Of a stretch of 64,000 bases of DNA, positions 8,903 to 19,018 are shown one piece after another. Location of the stretch: the NCBI GenBank assembly GCA_963843275.1, contig CAWJJM010000003.1, forward strand, positions 1 through 64,000, given 5' to 3'. Origin of the DNA: CAWJJM01 sp963843275. GTDB lineage: Bacteria > Acidobacteriota > Thermoanaerobaculia > Multivoradales > JBCCEF01. Each line of letters begins with the position of its first letter. Positions within the stretch are counted from its first letter, which is position 1. A model generated the notes under the pieces. That model was not told the origin of the DNA. It did no database searches and saw nothing but the letters and a program-made list of their open reading frames with translations. Position numbers and translations under genes: made by a program.

Positions 8903-10369
8903 GTGTCCCCGACGGTCGGCGCGCCGATCATACGGTACGGCGCCGACGGGGCCGGGCTCGTGCTGGCCCTCCTGGTGGTCTGGGCGCCGGTGCCGTTCGC
9001 CAGCGTCGAGCCCTGGTCCGAGGCGTTGCTGCGGCTCGGGGTGGCCACCGCGCTGCTGCTCGTGGCGCCCGCCCTGCGCTCCACGCGACGCCTGCGCCCG
9101 GTCGCCGTCCCCGCGGCGAGCCTCCTGGCCCTGGGGCTCTACGGCCTGCTGCAGTCGCTGTCCTGGCCGGCGTGGCTCGCCGGCTGGATCTCGCCGCGGC
9201 ACCGCGAGCTGTCCGCCGCCGCGGCGGACATCCTCGGCGGCGCGCCGGGCGGGGTGCCGCTCAGCATCGCCCCGGCGGTTTCCCGGCAGGCCGCCCTGGC
9301 CTTTGCGGTGCCGGCCGCGGCGCTGGTGGTCGGCGCGCTGGTCAGCCGCCGGCGCTACCGGCGCCACTGGCTGCTCGCGGGGCTGGTCGCCGCGGCCGTC
9401 TTCCAGCTCCTCTACGGCTTCCGCCACTGGCTCGCCGGATCGCGGGAGATCTGGGGCGTGGAGGTGCCGATCTTCGGTCAGCGGGTCCAGGGCACCTACG
9501 TCAACGCGAACCACCTCGCCTACCTGCTGGAGGCGGCGCTGGCCGCCACCTTCGCCTGGACCTGGTGGGGCCTGCGGCGGGCGCGGCGGGAGGTGGCGCC
9601 GGAGCGCCGCCTGCTGCTCGTCGTGCCCCCCGCGGTGTTCTGGTTGGGGTGCTTCGTGGGCCTCGCGTTCACCCGCTCGCGGGCCGGCCTGCTGGCGGCG
9701 GTGGCCGGCGTCGCCGTCCAGGGGCTGCTGCTGGCCCTGCCGCGACGGCGTTGGCGGCTGGCGACGGTCGGCCTGGCGGCGGCCGCCGTCGGGCTGGCGG
9801 CCGTGGCCTGGCTGGGCCTGCAGCAGGGCCTCGGGCGTCTCCTCGCCACCTCGGTGTACGACGTCGCCTGGAACGCCCGCCTCGAGGTGGGCCGGCTCTG
9901 CCTGAAGCTGTGGAGCCAGTTCCCGTGGACCGGCACCGGCCTCGGCACCTTCCGCGACGCCTTCACGGCGGTCGAGACGGCCGACCTGTGGACCGGTACC
10001 TGGATCCACGCCCACGACGACCTGGTCGAGCTGCTCGCGACCACCGGGCTGGTCGGCGTGCTCCTCGCGGCGGTGGGCCTGGCGGCGCTGGTCCTGCGGC
10101 TGCTGCGGGTCCTGGTGCGGGGCCGGCGCAGCGAGGACCGGGCGGCGGCGCTGGCGGCGCTCGGCGCGCTGGCGGCGATCGCGGTGCACGAGCTGTTCGA
10201 CTTCGGGCTGACGCTGCCGGCCAACGCCCTGGTGCTGGCGGTCCTCTGCGGCTCCGCGGCGGGCTCACCCCTCGACGGCGGACAGGCGCGACAGGGTCAG
10301 GCGGCGGCCCACCACCACCTCGATCGAGACCAGGTGGAGCCCGGCCGCCGCCGCCACCGGCACCCGTAG
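8903..10369 (+). CDS. O-antigen ligase / polysaccharide polymerase-like membrane protein
   Basis: A roughly 488-residue polytopic inner-membrane protein of the Wzy/WaaL superfamily, predicted to polymerise or transfer a lipid-linked glycan at the periplasmic face. About ten hydrophobic segments are visible. The conserved loop TGLGTFRDAFTAVETAD is followed by HAHDDLVELLATTGLVGVL, the usual Wzy_C signature, where the His and Asp residues are functionally important. FTRSRAGLLAA is also typical. The start is uncertain: GTG at 8903 is the most likely and has no clear ribosome site. The frame runs past the natural hydrophobic end into the convergent gene by about 105 nt, giving a His/Arg-rich tail that is probably not native. 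Confidence 0.82.
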   Translation: MSPTVGAPIIRYGADGAGLVLALLVVWAPVPFASVEPWSEALLRLGVATALLLVAPALRSTRRLRPVAVPAASLLALGLYGLLQSLSWPAWLAGWISPRHRELSAAAADILGGAPGGVPLSIAPAVSRQAALAFAVPAAALVVGALVSRRRYRRHWLLAGLVAAAVFQLLYGFRHWLAGSREIWGVEVPIFGQRVQGTYVNANHLAYLLEAALAATFAWTWWGLRRARREVAPERRLLLVVPPAVFWLGCFVGLAFTRSRAGLLAAVAGVAVQGLLLALPRRRWRLATVGLAAAAVGLAAVAWLGLQQGLGRLLATSVYDVAWNARLEVGRLCLKLWSQFPWTGTGLGTFRDAFTAVETADLWTGTWIHAHDDLVELLATTGLVGVLLAAVGLAALVLRLLRVLVRGRRSEDRAAALAALGALAAIAVHELFDFGLTLPANALVLAVLCGSAAGSPLDGGQARQGQAAAHHHLDRDQVEPGRRRHRHP

Positions 10370-11968
10370 GCGGCGTCCGCTGCGCGCCCGCTCCGCCTCG
10401 ATCACCGCGCCGTCGAGGCCGACCTCGAGCAGCGCGCCGTCGCCGGCGTCGTCCACCGCGGCCAGCAACTGCGTGGCCGCGTCCTCCAGGTAGATCTCGA
10501 AGCGGAGCGTTCCGCCGCCGGCCCCGAGGGGGCGGAGCGCATCGACGCGACCGGCCGCCGCGACCAGCTCGCGGTCGGCGGCCGCGGCGCCCGCGGTGTC
10601 GCCGGCCTCCTGGGCCGCCCGCCGGGCCGCCAGCAGGTAGGAGGGGCTGCTCCACCAGGTGGGCGCGACCCGCGCCAGGGCGCCGCGCGCCTCCTCCGCG
10701 TGCCGGCGCGCCAGCAGCAGGCGCGCCTTGTCGATCCAGTAGGGGCTCCAGGCGGCCGTCCCGACGTCGGCCGCGGCGCCCCGTTCGAGGTGCTCGGCGA
10801 GGTCGAGGCGGTCCGCGGCCAGGGCCGCCCGCGCGGCGAGCGGCGCCGCCAGGTGAGGGATCAGTCCCGCCAGCCGGTCGACCTGGGCCGGGGGCAGGGG
10901 GCGGTGGCCGGTCAACTCGAGGTCGAGCACCCAGCCCAGCCAGGCCGCCAGCGGCTCGCGCAGGCTGGGAACGGCCGAACCCGGCGGCGCGTCGCTCAGG
11001 GCGCGCTCGACCAGGGGGACGAAACGCTTCTCGGGGGGTGCGGCCGCGATCACGCGGAGGTAGATCTGGCGCGCTCCGTAGGCGTCGCCGCCGTGCCGCC
11101 GGCGTGCGGCCTCGGCGAGCCGCCGCTCGAGATCGTCGGCCAGCGCGGCGCGCCACCGCTCCCGCGCCGCGAGCACGCTGGGCCAGTCACCGCGATCGGC
11201 GAAGATCTGTTGCAATCGCTGCCAGACGAAGGGCAGGTCGGGCAGCGCCGCCATCGCCTCGTCGGGGTCGCCGGCACGGTCGAGCCACGGGCCGATGAGC
11301 CGGCTGAAGGTGGGCCCGTCGCGGAACGCCCGCCCGACCAGCCGGCGCGCCTCCTCGCGGCGGGCCGGCGACAGGTAGTTCCACAGCTCCACGTAGGCGG
11401 TCACCTGGAAGCGGGCGGGCTCCGGGGCGGCCGGGGCGAGCTCGCGCGCCTGCTCGAGCGGCCGGTTCCAGGCCGCGGCCTCGGTCACCAGCCGCCGGTC
11501 GCCGCGCAGCGAGCGCTCGAGGTAGGTCGAGGCGCCCAGCAGCAGGGGCGCCTCCCACGCGGCGGGGCGGCCGGCGAAGGCCTCGGCGGCGAGCTCGCGG
11601 GCGAGTGCGAGGCGGGGGAGGACGGCCGCCGTCGTCTGGTGGGGGCCGCGACCCGCCAGCGCGTCGGCGACCAGGGCCCGCGCCACGTCGAGCCGCACGC
11701 GGGCCGGCTCCGCCTCGCCGGCCAGATCGGCGGCCAGCTCCTCGAGCACCGGCGCCGGCACCTCCAGGGCGGAAAGGCGACGGAGCACCGCCTCGCGGGC
11801 GTCCCGCTGGCCGGTGAAGGCGAGCCAGGAGCAGGCCGCCAGGGCGATCGCCAGGGCGGCGAGCGTCACGCGGAGGGCGACGGTCGGGAGGTCCCGGCTC
11901 CGCGGGAGCGACGCGGCCGCCGGCGGCTCGCCGGCGGCGGGCGAGGCACGGCCGGAGGTGCCGATCAC
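10265..11968 (-). CDS. Membrane-anchored TPR-like protein of unknown function
   Basis: A 567-residue protein with a cytoplasmic N-terminus, one membrane helix near residues 28-48 (LRVTLAALAIALAACSWLAF) and a long Ala/Leu/Arg-rich helical body with solenoid-like repeats (RGDWPSVLAARERWRAALAD). The C-terminal 90 residues change to beta-rich sequence (GTLRFEIYLEDAATQLLAAV, then LHLVSIEVVVGRRLTLSRL). I do not recognise a named family. It lies between two O-antigen ligase-like genes and converges on the first, overlapping its end, so a role in polymer handling is plausible but inferred only from context. Confidence 0.65.
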   Translation of the reverse strand: MIGTSGRASPAAGEPPAAASLPRSRDLPTVALRVTLAALAIALAACSWLAFTGQRDAREAVLRRLSALEVPAPVLEELAADLAGEAEPARVRLDVARALVADALAGRGPHQTTAAVLPRLALARELAAEAFAGRPAAWEAPLLLGASTYLERSLRGDRRLVTEAAAWNRPLEQARELAPAAPEPARFQVTAYVELWNYLSPARREEARRLVGRAFRDGPTFSRLIGPWLDRAGDPDEAMAALPDLPFVWQRLQQIFADRGDWPSVLAARERWRAALADDLERRLAEAARRRHGGDAYGARQIYLRVIAAAPPEKRFVPLVERALSDAPPGSAVPSLREPLAAWLGWVLDLELTGHRPLPPAQVDRLAGLIPHLAAPLAARAALAADRLDLAEHLERGAAADVGTAAWSPYWIDKARLLLARRHAEEARGALARVAPTWWSSPSYLLAARRAAQEAGDTAGAAAADRELVAAAGRVDALRPLGAGGGTLRFEIYLEDAATQLLAAVDDAGDGALLEVGLDGAVIEAERARSGRRLRVPVAAAAGLHLVSIEVVVGRRLTLSRLSAVEG

Positions 11969-11975
11969 GGTTGGC

Positions 11976-11981
11976 TATAGT
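11976..11981 (+). promoter_or_regulatory. -10-like TATAGT close to the VanZ-like start
   Basis: TATAGT lies 8 nt upstream of the GTG start at 11990, with no ribosome-binding sequence between them and no clear -35 hexamer. The expected transcription start would fall at or next to the start codon, which suggests a leaderless or nearly leaderless transcript. It sits within a short palindrome (GGCTA TAG TAGCC). Confidence 0.4.
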
Positions 11982-11989
11982 AGCCGACC

Positions 11990-12382
11990 GTGCCCGACCG
12001 TCGTCGCGATCTGCTCGTCCATCATCTGCCGGCGGCCGTCTGGCTCCTGCTCACCACGGTCGCCCTGGCGCTGCCGTCGAACATGGCCGACCTGCCCGAG
12101 TGGGTCCCGCGGTGGCTGCACTTCCAGGCGCTCGACAAGGTGATCCACGCCTTCCTCTTCCTCGGCACCGGGCTGCTGCTGGCCCGCTCGCTGCGACGCT
12201 TCCGTGGCCTGTGGAAGCCGCTGCTGGTGGCCTTCCTGCTCGCCGCCGCCTACGGCGCCGCCACCGAGGTGGCCCAGGGGCTGTTCACCGACCGCGACGC
12301 CGAGGTGCTCGACGCCGTGGCCGACGCCGCCGGGGCGGCGGTCGGCGTGCTGCTGGCGGCGGCGGCGAAGGCCGGCCTGTGA
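11990..12382 (+). CDS. VanZ-like membrane protein
   Basis: A 130-residue protein with four predicted membrane helices, matching VanZ-like proteins. The diagnostic LDKVIHAFLFLGTGLLL and the charged pair TEVAQGLFTDRDAEVLDAVAD are both present, corresponding to the family's K-x2-H and E-x2-Q plus R/D-x-D-x2-D patterns. VanZ-like proteins are often found in polysaccharide and exosortase-type loci, with unknown biochemical role. The start is GTG at 11990. The stop codon overlaps the GTG start of the following ligase (GTGA), indicating co-translation. Confidence 0.85.
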   Translation: MPDRRRDLLVHHLPAAVWLLLTTVALALPSNMADLPEWVPRWLHFQALDKVIHAFLFLGTGLLLARSLRRFRGLWKPLLVAFLLAAAYGAATEVAQGLFTDRDAEVLDAVADAAGAAVGVLLAAAAKAGL

Positions 12383-13878
12383 GCGCCCGCGGGCGTCGGC
12401 GGGAGAAGGGCGCCCCCGGCCGCGCGGAGCGGCTCGGCGGCACCTTCGCAGAAGGACTGGTGTGGCTGCTGCTCTTCGCGGTCGCCTTCACCGTGGTGCC
12501 GACGGCGCGGGAGTCGTTCCGGCTCCCCAAGCTCCTGGTGGGCGAGTGGCTGGCCCTCGCCTCGATGATCCCGCTGGCGCTGCGGCTGCGCGGCGCCGGC
12601 CCGATCGGCTGGCGGCGGATCTGGGCGCTGCCCGCCGTGCGCGCCGTCCTGCCGCTGGTGGCGGTCGCCACGCTCGGCTGGGCCTTCACCGCTCACCCCG
12701 CGCACGTGCGCTCCGGGCTCGCCGACCTCGCCATCGGCGCAGCCGCCCTGGTGGCCTGGAGCGCCGGGCTGTCGCGGGCGCGCTTGGAGCGCCTTCTCGG
12801 CGCCACCGTCCTGGTGTCTGCGCTGCTGGTGCTGCCGGCGCTGTTCCAGGCGGCGGGGTTCCACTTCTTCCAGTTCACCAGCCACGACGAAGGAACCCGC
12901 ATCGGAATGGGGTCGCTGGCGGGCAACGCCGGCGACATGGGGGACCTGCTCGCCCTGGCCGGAGTGCTGGCGCTGGTGTGCGTCCTCGCCGGGCGGCGGG
13001 GGGCGGAGGAGCGAGGTGGCGCGGGCCGCTGGCTCGCCCTGGTGGGTCTGCTGCTGGCGGTGACGGGCCTGGGGTTCACCCGCACGCTCACCGCCCTCCT
13101 GGCGCTGGCCGTCGGCAGCGCGGTCGCGGGCCCCTTGCTGGTTCGTCGGCGGCGCAATCTGGCCTGGGTGGGGGCGGGCTTCGCGGCCGTCGCCCTGGTG
13201 GTCGTGCTCGGGCCCTTCCACGCCCGCGTCGCCGAGAAGCTGGCGGACCTGAGAAGCGGCCAGGTCAACGCCCTGCTCACCGGCCGCCTGGACGGTTGGC
13301 GGGCCGCCGTCTGGATGCTCGGCCGGCACCCGGTCCTCGGCGTCGGCCAGGGCGCCTACGCGGCGGAGTTCGGGCAGGCGAAGCTCGACCTCAGCTCCCG
13401 CGGGGTCGCCTTCTACGGGTCGCAGTACCCGTTCTTCGGCAACGCGCACAACGACGTCCTCGAGCTCGGCGCGGACCTCGGGCTCGCCGGCCTGGCGGCG
13501 CTGGCGTGGGGCCTCTGGGTCCTGGTGGGTGCCGCCCGGAGGGTGGGCCACGGCGCCGGCGGCGCGCCGCGCCCTCGCGAGGCCGCGCTGGCCTGGGGCG
13601 GCCTGGCGGTGCTCGTCGTCCTGGCGGCGGGGCACTTCGCGTTCGCACCCCGGTGGTCGCCTTTCCCGCCCTGGTGCTGCTCGCCTGGATCTTCGCCGCC
13701 GGCTCCGAGCCGGGGCCGGTGGCGCCGGCCCGCGGCGTGCCGGGCCGGCCCGCCGGCTGGGGGCTGGCGCTTCTGCTCGTGCTGGCGCTGGTGGCGCAGA
13801 GCGACCGCCTGCGCGACCGGCTGCGGGCGGCGCGCATCCAGCGCACCGTCGAGGCGGTCACCACCCAGCTCGTCGTGA
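12379..13878 (+). CDS. O-antigen ligase family protein (main part; frameshifted at about 13650)
   Basis: Second Wzy/WaaL-type protein of the locus. From the GTG at 12379, which overlaps the VanZ-like stop codon, it encodes about ten membrane helices and the conserved periplasmic loop: GVGQGAYAAEFGQAKLDLSS, then FFGNAHNDVLELGADLGLAG. The reading is correct to HFAFAP (about 13650). Beyond that the frame is wrong, and the tail to 13878 is Pro/Ser/Arg-rich nonsense. Adding one C in the run at 13648-13652 gives HFAFAPPVVAFPALVLLAW, restoring the last helix and joining the C-terminal fragment listed next. The predicted role is glycan polymerisation or ligation. Confidence 0.83.
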   Translation: MSARGRRREKGAPGRAERLGGTFAEGLVWLLLFAVAFTVVPTARESFRLPKLLVGEWLALASMIPLALRLRGAGPIGWRRIWALPAVRAVLPLVAVATLGWAFTAHPAHVRSGLADLAIGAAALVAWSAGLSRARLERLLGATVLVSALLVLPALFQAAGFHFFQFTSHDEGTRIGMGSLAGNAGDMGDLLALAGVLALVCVLAGRRGAEERGGAGRWLALVGLLLAVTGLGFTRTLTALLALAVGSAVAGPLLVRRRRNLAWVGAGFAAVALVVVLGPFHARVAEKLADLRSGQVNALLTGRLDGWRAAVWMLGRHPVLGVGQGAYAAEFGQAKLDLSSRGVAFYGSQYPFFGNAHNDVLELGADLGLAGLAALAWGLWVLVGAARRVGHGAGGAPRPREAALAWGGLAVLVVLAAGHFAFAPRWSPFPPWCCSPGSSPPAPSRGRWRRPAACRAGPPAGGWRFCSCWRWWRRATACATGCGRRASSAPSRRSPPSSS

Positions 13879-14555
13879 CCGGGCGGGCGTCGGCGGTCCC
13901 CACCGTCCTGTGGGCCAACGCCCGCCTCCTGGCCGAGGCGGCGCAGCTCGCTCCGGCGGACCCGGGGCCGCCGATCGCCGAGGGCAGCCAGTACCTGCTG
14001 CTCCGCCGCTGGAGCGAGGCCGAGGCGGCCTACCGGCGGGCGCTGGCACTGGAGCAGCGGCCGGAGGCCTGGCTCGATCTGGGGCGGGCGCAGTGGGGTG
14101 CCGGCGAGCCCGAGGCCGCGGCGCGGAGCTTCGCTGCGGCGATCACCCTCCACCCGCCGCTGAGGCGTCAGGTTCCCGCATCGCTCGGCGGGACAGCCGC
14201 CCCGCCGCCCGGCGCGCGCCGGCGGCCAGGGCGGTCGCGGGGGGGGGATGAGCGGCGCGGGCGACCGTGTGGAGGTTCCGGACTCCGTCGTCTTCCGCGA
14301 GGTGGGCGGCGAGGCCGTCCTCCTCGACCTCGACAGCCAGCGCTACTACACGCTCGATCCGGTGGGCACCCGGATGTGGGGTCTGCTCGCCGAGCTCGGC
14401 TCGCTCCAGGCCGCGGAGCAGCGCCTCCTGGAGGAGTTCGAGGTCGCTCCCGAGGTACTCTCCCGCGACCTCCGCGAGCTGGTCGACGAGCTCTGCGCCG
14501 AGGGTCTGCTGCGCCGCCCGCCCCCACCCGAATAGCGGGGTCGGAGCCTCCTTGA
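13650..14555 (+). CDS. C-terminal part of the 12379 ligase: last helices plus TPR tail
   Basis: Continuation of the preceding gene in another frame after a one-base loss at about 13650. It provides one hydrophobic segment (VVAFPALVLLAWIFAAG), a second helix (GLALLLVLALVA), then soluble TPR-like repeats (YLLLRRWSEAEAAYRRALAL and AWLDLGRAQWGAGEPEAAA). Such periplasmic TPR tails are common on O-antigen ligase-like proteins. The sequence is sensible to about 14160. The open frame then runs on to 14555 across the PqqD-like gene, so its stop codon is probably hidden by a second error. Confidence 0.6.
   Translation, partial: PVVAFPALVLLAWIFAAGSEPGPVAPARGVPGRPAGWGLALLLVLALVAQSDRLRDRLRAARIQRTVEAVTTQLVVTGRASAVPTVLWANARLLAEAAQLAPADPGPPIAEGSQYLLLRRWSEAEAAYRRALALEQRPEAWLDLGRAQWGAGEPEAAARSFAAAITLHPPLRRQVPASLGGTAAPPPGARRRPGRSRGGDERRGRPCGGSGLRRLPRGGRRGRPPRPRQPALLHARSGGHPDVGSARRARLAPGRGAAPPGGVRGRSRGTLPRPPRAGRRALRRGSAAPPAPTRIAGSEPP
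14248..14535 (+). CDS. PqqD-like protein (peptide-recognition domain)
   Basis: A 95-residue protein of the PqqD superfamily, a small winged-helix fold that binds precursor peptides for radical SAM or other modifying enzymes. It shows the usual pattern: VFREVGGEAVLLDLDSQRYY, then LDPVGTRMWGLLAE, then a helical C-terminus with DLRELVDELCAEGLL. No PqqA-like precursor and no adjacent PqqE are visible. PqqD-like proteins also occur in polysaccharide/exosortase-type loci, which fits this position directly after the ligase. The 34511 radical SAM protein in this window is a distant possible partner, with no direct evidence. Confidence 0.85.
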   Translation: MSGAGDRVEVPDSVVFREVGGEAVLLDLDSQRYYTLDPVGTRMWGLLAELGSLQAAEQRLLEEFEVAPEVLSRDLRELVDELCAEGLLRRPPPPE

Positions 14556-14592
14556 CACCCCTCCGAAGGGGTGGGTATCCTTCCGCCACCCC
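14552..14592 (+). promoter_or_regulatory. Promoter with palindromic operator for the act/cytochrome operon
   Basis: TTGACA (14552-14557), an 18-nt spacer and TATCCT (14576-14581) form a good housekeeping-type promoter about 70 nt before actA. The -10 lies inside a perfect inverted repeat: GGGGTGG (14568-14574), 11 nt, CCACCCC (14586-14592). A further copy of the half-site, CACCCCT at 14556-14562, makes a second inverted repeat with AGGGGTG (14567-14573) across the spacer. The same GGGTGG, 11 nt, CCACCC arrangement recurs at the promoter of the minus-strand act/cox operon (50041-50079). A repressor or activator binding here is inferred. Confidence 0.65.
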
Positions 14593-14652
14593 GTTCTCGG
14601 GCACAGCACGTACAAGACGTCCAACACCCCCGCTCGAAAGGCTGGTCGGCGT

Positions 14653-15307
14653 TTGGCGCAGATCTTCTCGGAGTCGGCGAACCGGATCCCTGCGGTCCTC
14701 GGCGGAGCCGTGGTCGTCCTCGCGGCGGCGGTCGGATTCGGCATCTGGTACTGGGGATCGCCCGAGTACACCGACGTCGGCTACCGGCCGGTGCAGCCGG
14801 TCGACCGTACAGCCACCGCCTGCACGCCGGTGAGCTGGGCATGGACTGCCGCTACTGCCACTACACGGTGGAGCGCTCGCCGGTGGCGATCGGTGCCGGC
14901 CGACCTCGGTGTGCATGAACTGCCACCGGCTGGTGGGCCAGGACCGGGCGACGCTGGCGGCGGTGCGCGACAGCGCGGCGAGCGGCCGGCCGATGCACTG
15001 GGTGCGGGTGCACAAGACCTGCCGCAGTACGCGCTACTTCGACCACACGCGTCGCACCTCGCCGCCGGAGTCGGTTGCTCGACCTGCCACGGCGACGTGC
15101 GCTCGATGGACCGCATCACCCAGGCCGAGCCGCTGTCGATGGGCTGGTGCCTCGACTGCCACCGCGACCCGGAGCCCTACCTGCGGCCGCCCGACCGTCT
15201 GACCGACACCACCTGGACGCCGCCGGCCGACCAGCTCGCGATCGCCGCGAGATCTGCGCCGAGCGGCGCCACATGGCGCCGCCCACCGCCTGCACCGCGT
15301 GCCACCA

Positions 15308-15311
<4 letters not shown>
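14653..15311 (+). CDS. actA: Alternative complex III subunit ActA, pentaheme cytochrome c (several frameshifts)
   Basis: Membrane-anchored multiheme cytochrome c of alternative complex III, which passes electrons from menaquinol oxidation to periplasmic carriers. One helix (GGAVVVLAAAVGFGIWYW) is followed by SPEYTDVGYRPVQPV and then, read across frames, five heme sites: CRYCH, CMNCH, CSTCH, CLDCH and CTACH. Five CxxCH motifs in about 220 residues is the ActA pattern. At least four frame changes occur between 14810 and 15260, yet all heme motifs survive, so these look like sequence errors. TTG at 14653 is the likely start. The stop overlaps the GTG of actB. ActC, its usual neighbour two genes on, is instead at 48.5-50.0 kb. 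Confidence 0.82.
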
Positions 15312-18352
<3,041 letters not shown>

Positions 18353-18356
<4 letters not shown>

Positions 18357-19018
18357 GGCGGGCGCTGCGCCTGGCGGCGCTCGGTGCGTGCCTGCTGGCG
18401 CTGGGCGGCTGCATGCGCGGCTGTGCCTCGAGCCGGCCGCCGATCCACCTCAACCCCAACATGGACGACCAGCCCAAGGTGACGGCGATGCAGGCCAGCG
18501 ACTTCTTCTACGACGGCAAGTCGATGCGCTCGCCGGTGGAGGGGACGGTGGCGCTCGACGAGGCGGTGGACCCGGGGGCCTTCGAGACCGGCCGCAGCGG
18601 GCCGGAGACCTTCGTGGCCGGGGTGCCGCCGGAGGCGGCGTCGCACTTCGCCGTGTCGCTCGCCGAGCGCGGGGCGGATCGCTTCGCGATCTACTGCGCG
18701 CCCTGCCACGGGGAGCGCGGCGACGGGCACGGCATGCTCTACCGCCGCGCCGGGGTGGAGAGCGCCGACCTGCGCCAGGCGCGGCTGCGCGCCGCGCCCG
18801 CCGGCCAGATCTTCGACACCATCACCCACGGGCTGGGGCTGATGCCGTCGTACGCGGCGCAGATCCCGCCCGCCGACCGCTGGGCGATCGTCGCCCACGT
18901 GCGGGCCCTGCAGGCGGAGGTCCCGGCGGACGAGGGGTCGGCGGCGGCCGCGGCGGCCGCGCCGGCGCCGGCCGCTCCGGGCTCCGCGGCCACGGACGGC
19001 GCGGGAGGGGCCGGCTGA
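18353..19018 (+). CDS. actE: Alternative complex III subunit ActE, lipoprotein cytochrome c
   Basis: A 221-residue monoheme cytochrome c anchored by a lipid: the signal peptide ends in LLALGGC (lipobox cysteine near residue 20). The ActE signature is clear: NPNMDDQPKVTAMQ, then DGKSMRSPVEGTVA, then the heme site YCAPCHGERGDGHGM, with a distal methionine likely in GLGLMPSYAAQIPP. The Ala/Pro-rich tail after residue 190 is longer than usual. In canonical loci ActE lies between ActD and ActF; here it directly follows ActB, and the minus-strand act genes lack it, so the two loci appear complementary. GTG at 18353 overlaps the actB stop, and its own stop overlaps the next ATG (TGATG). Confidence 0.88.
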
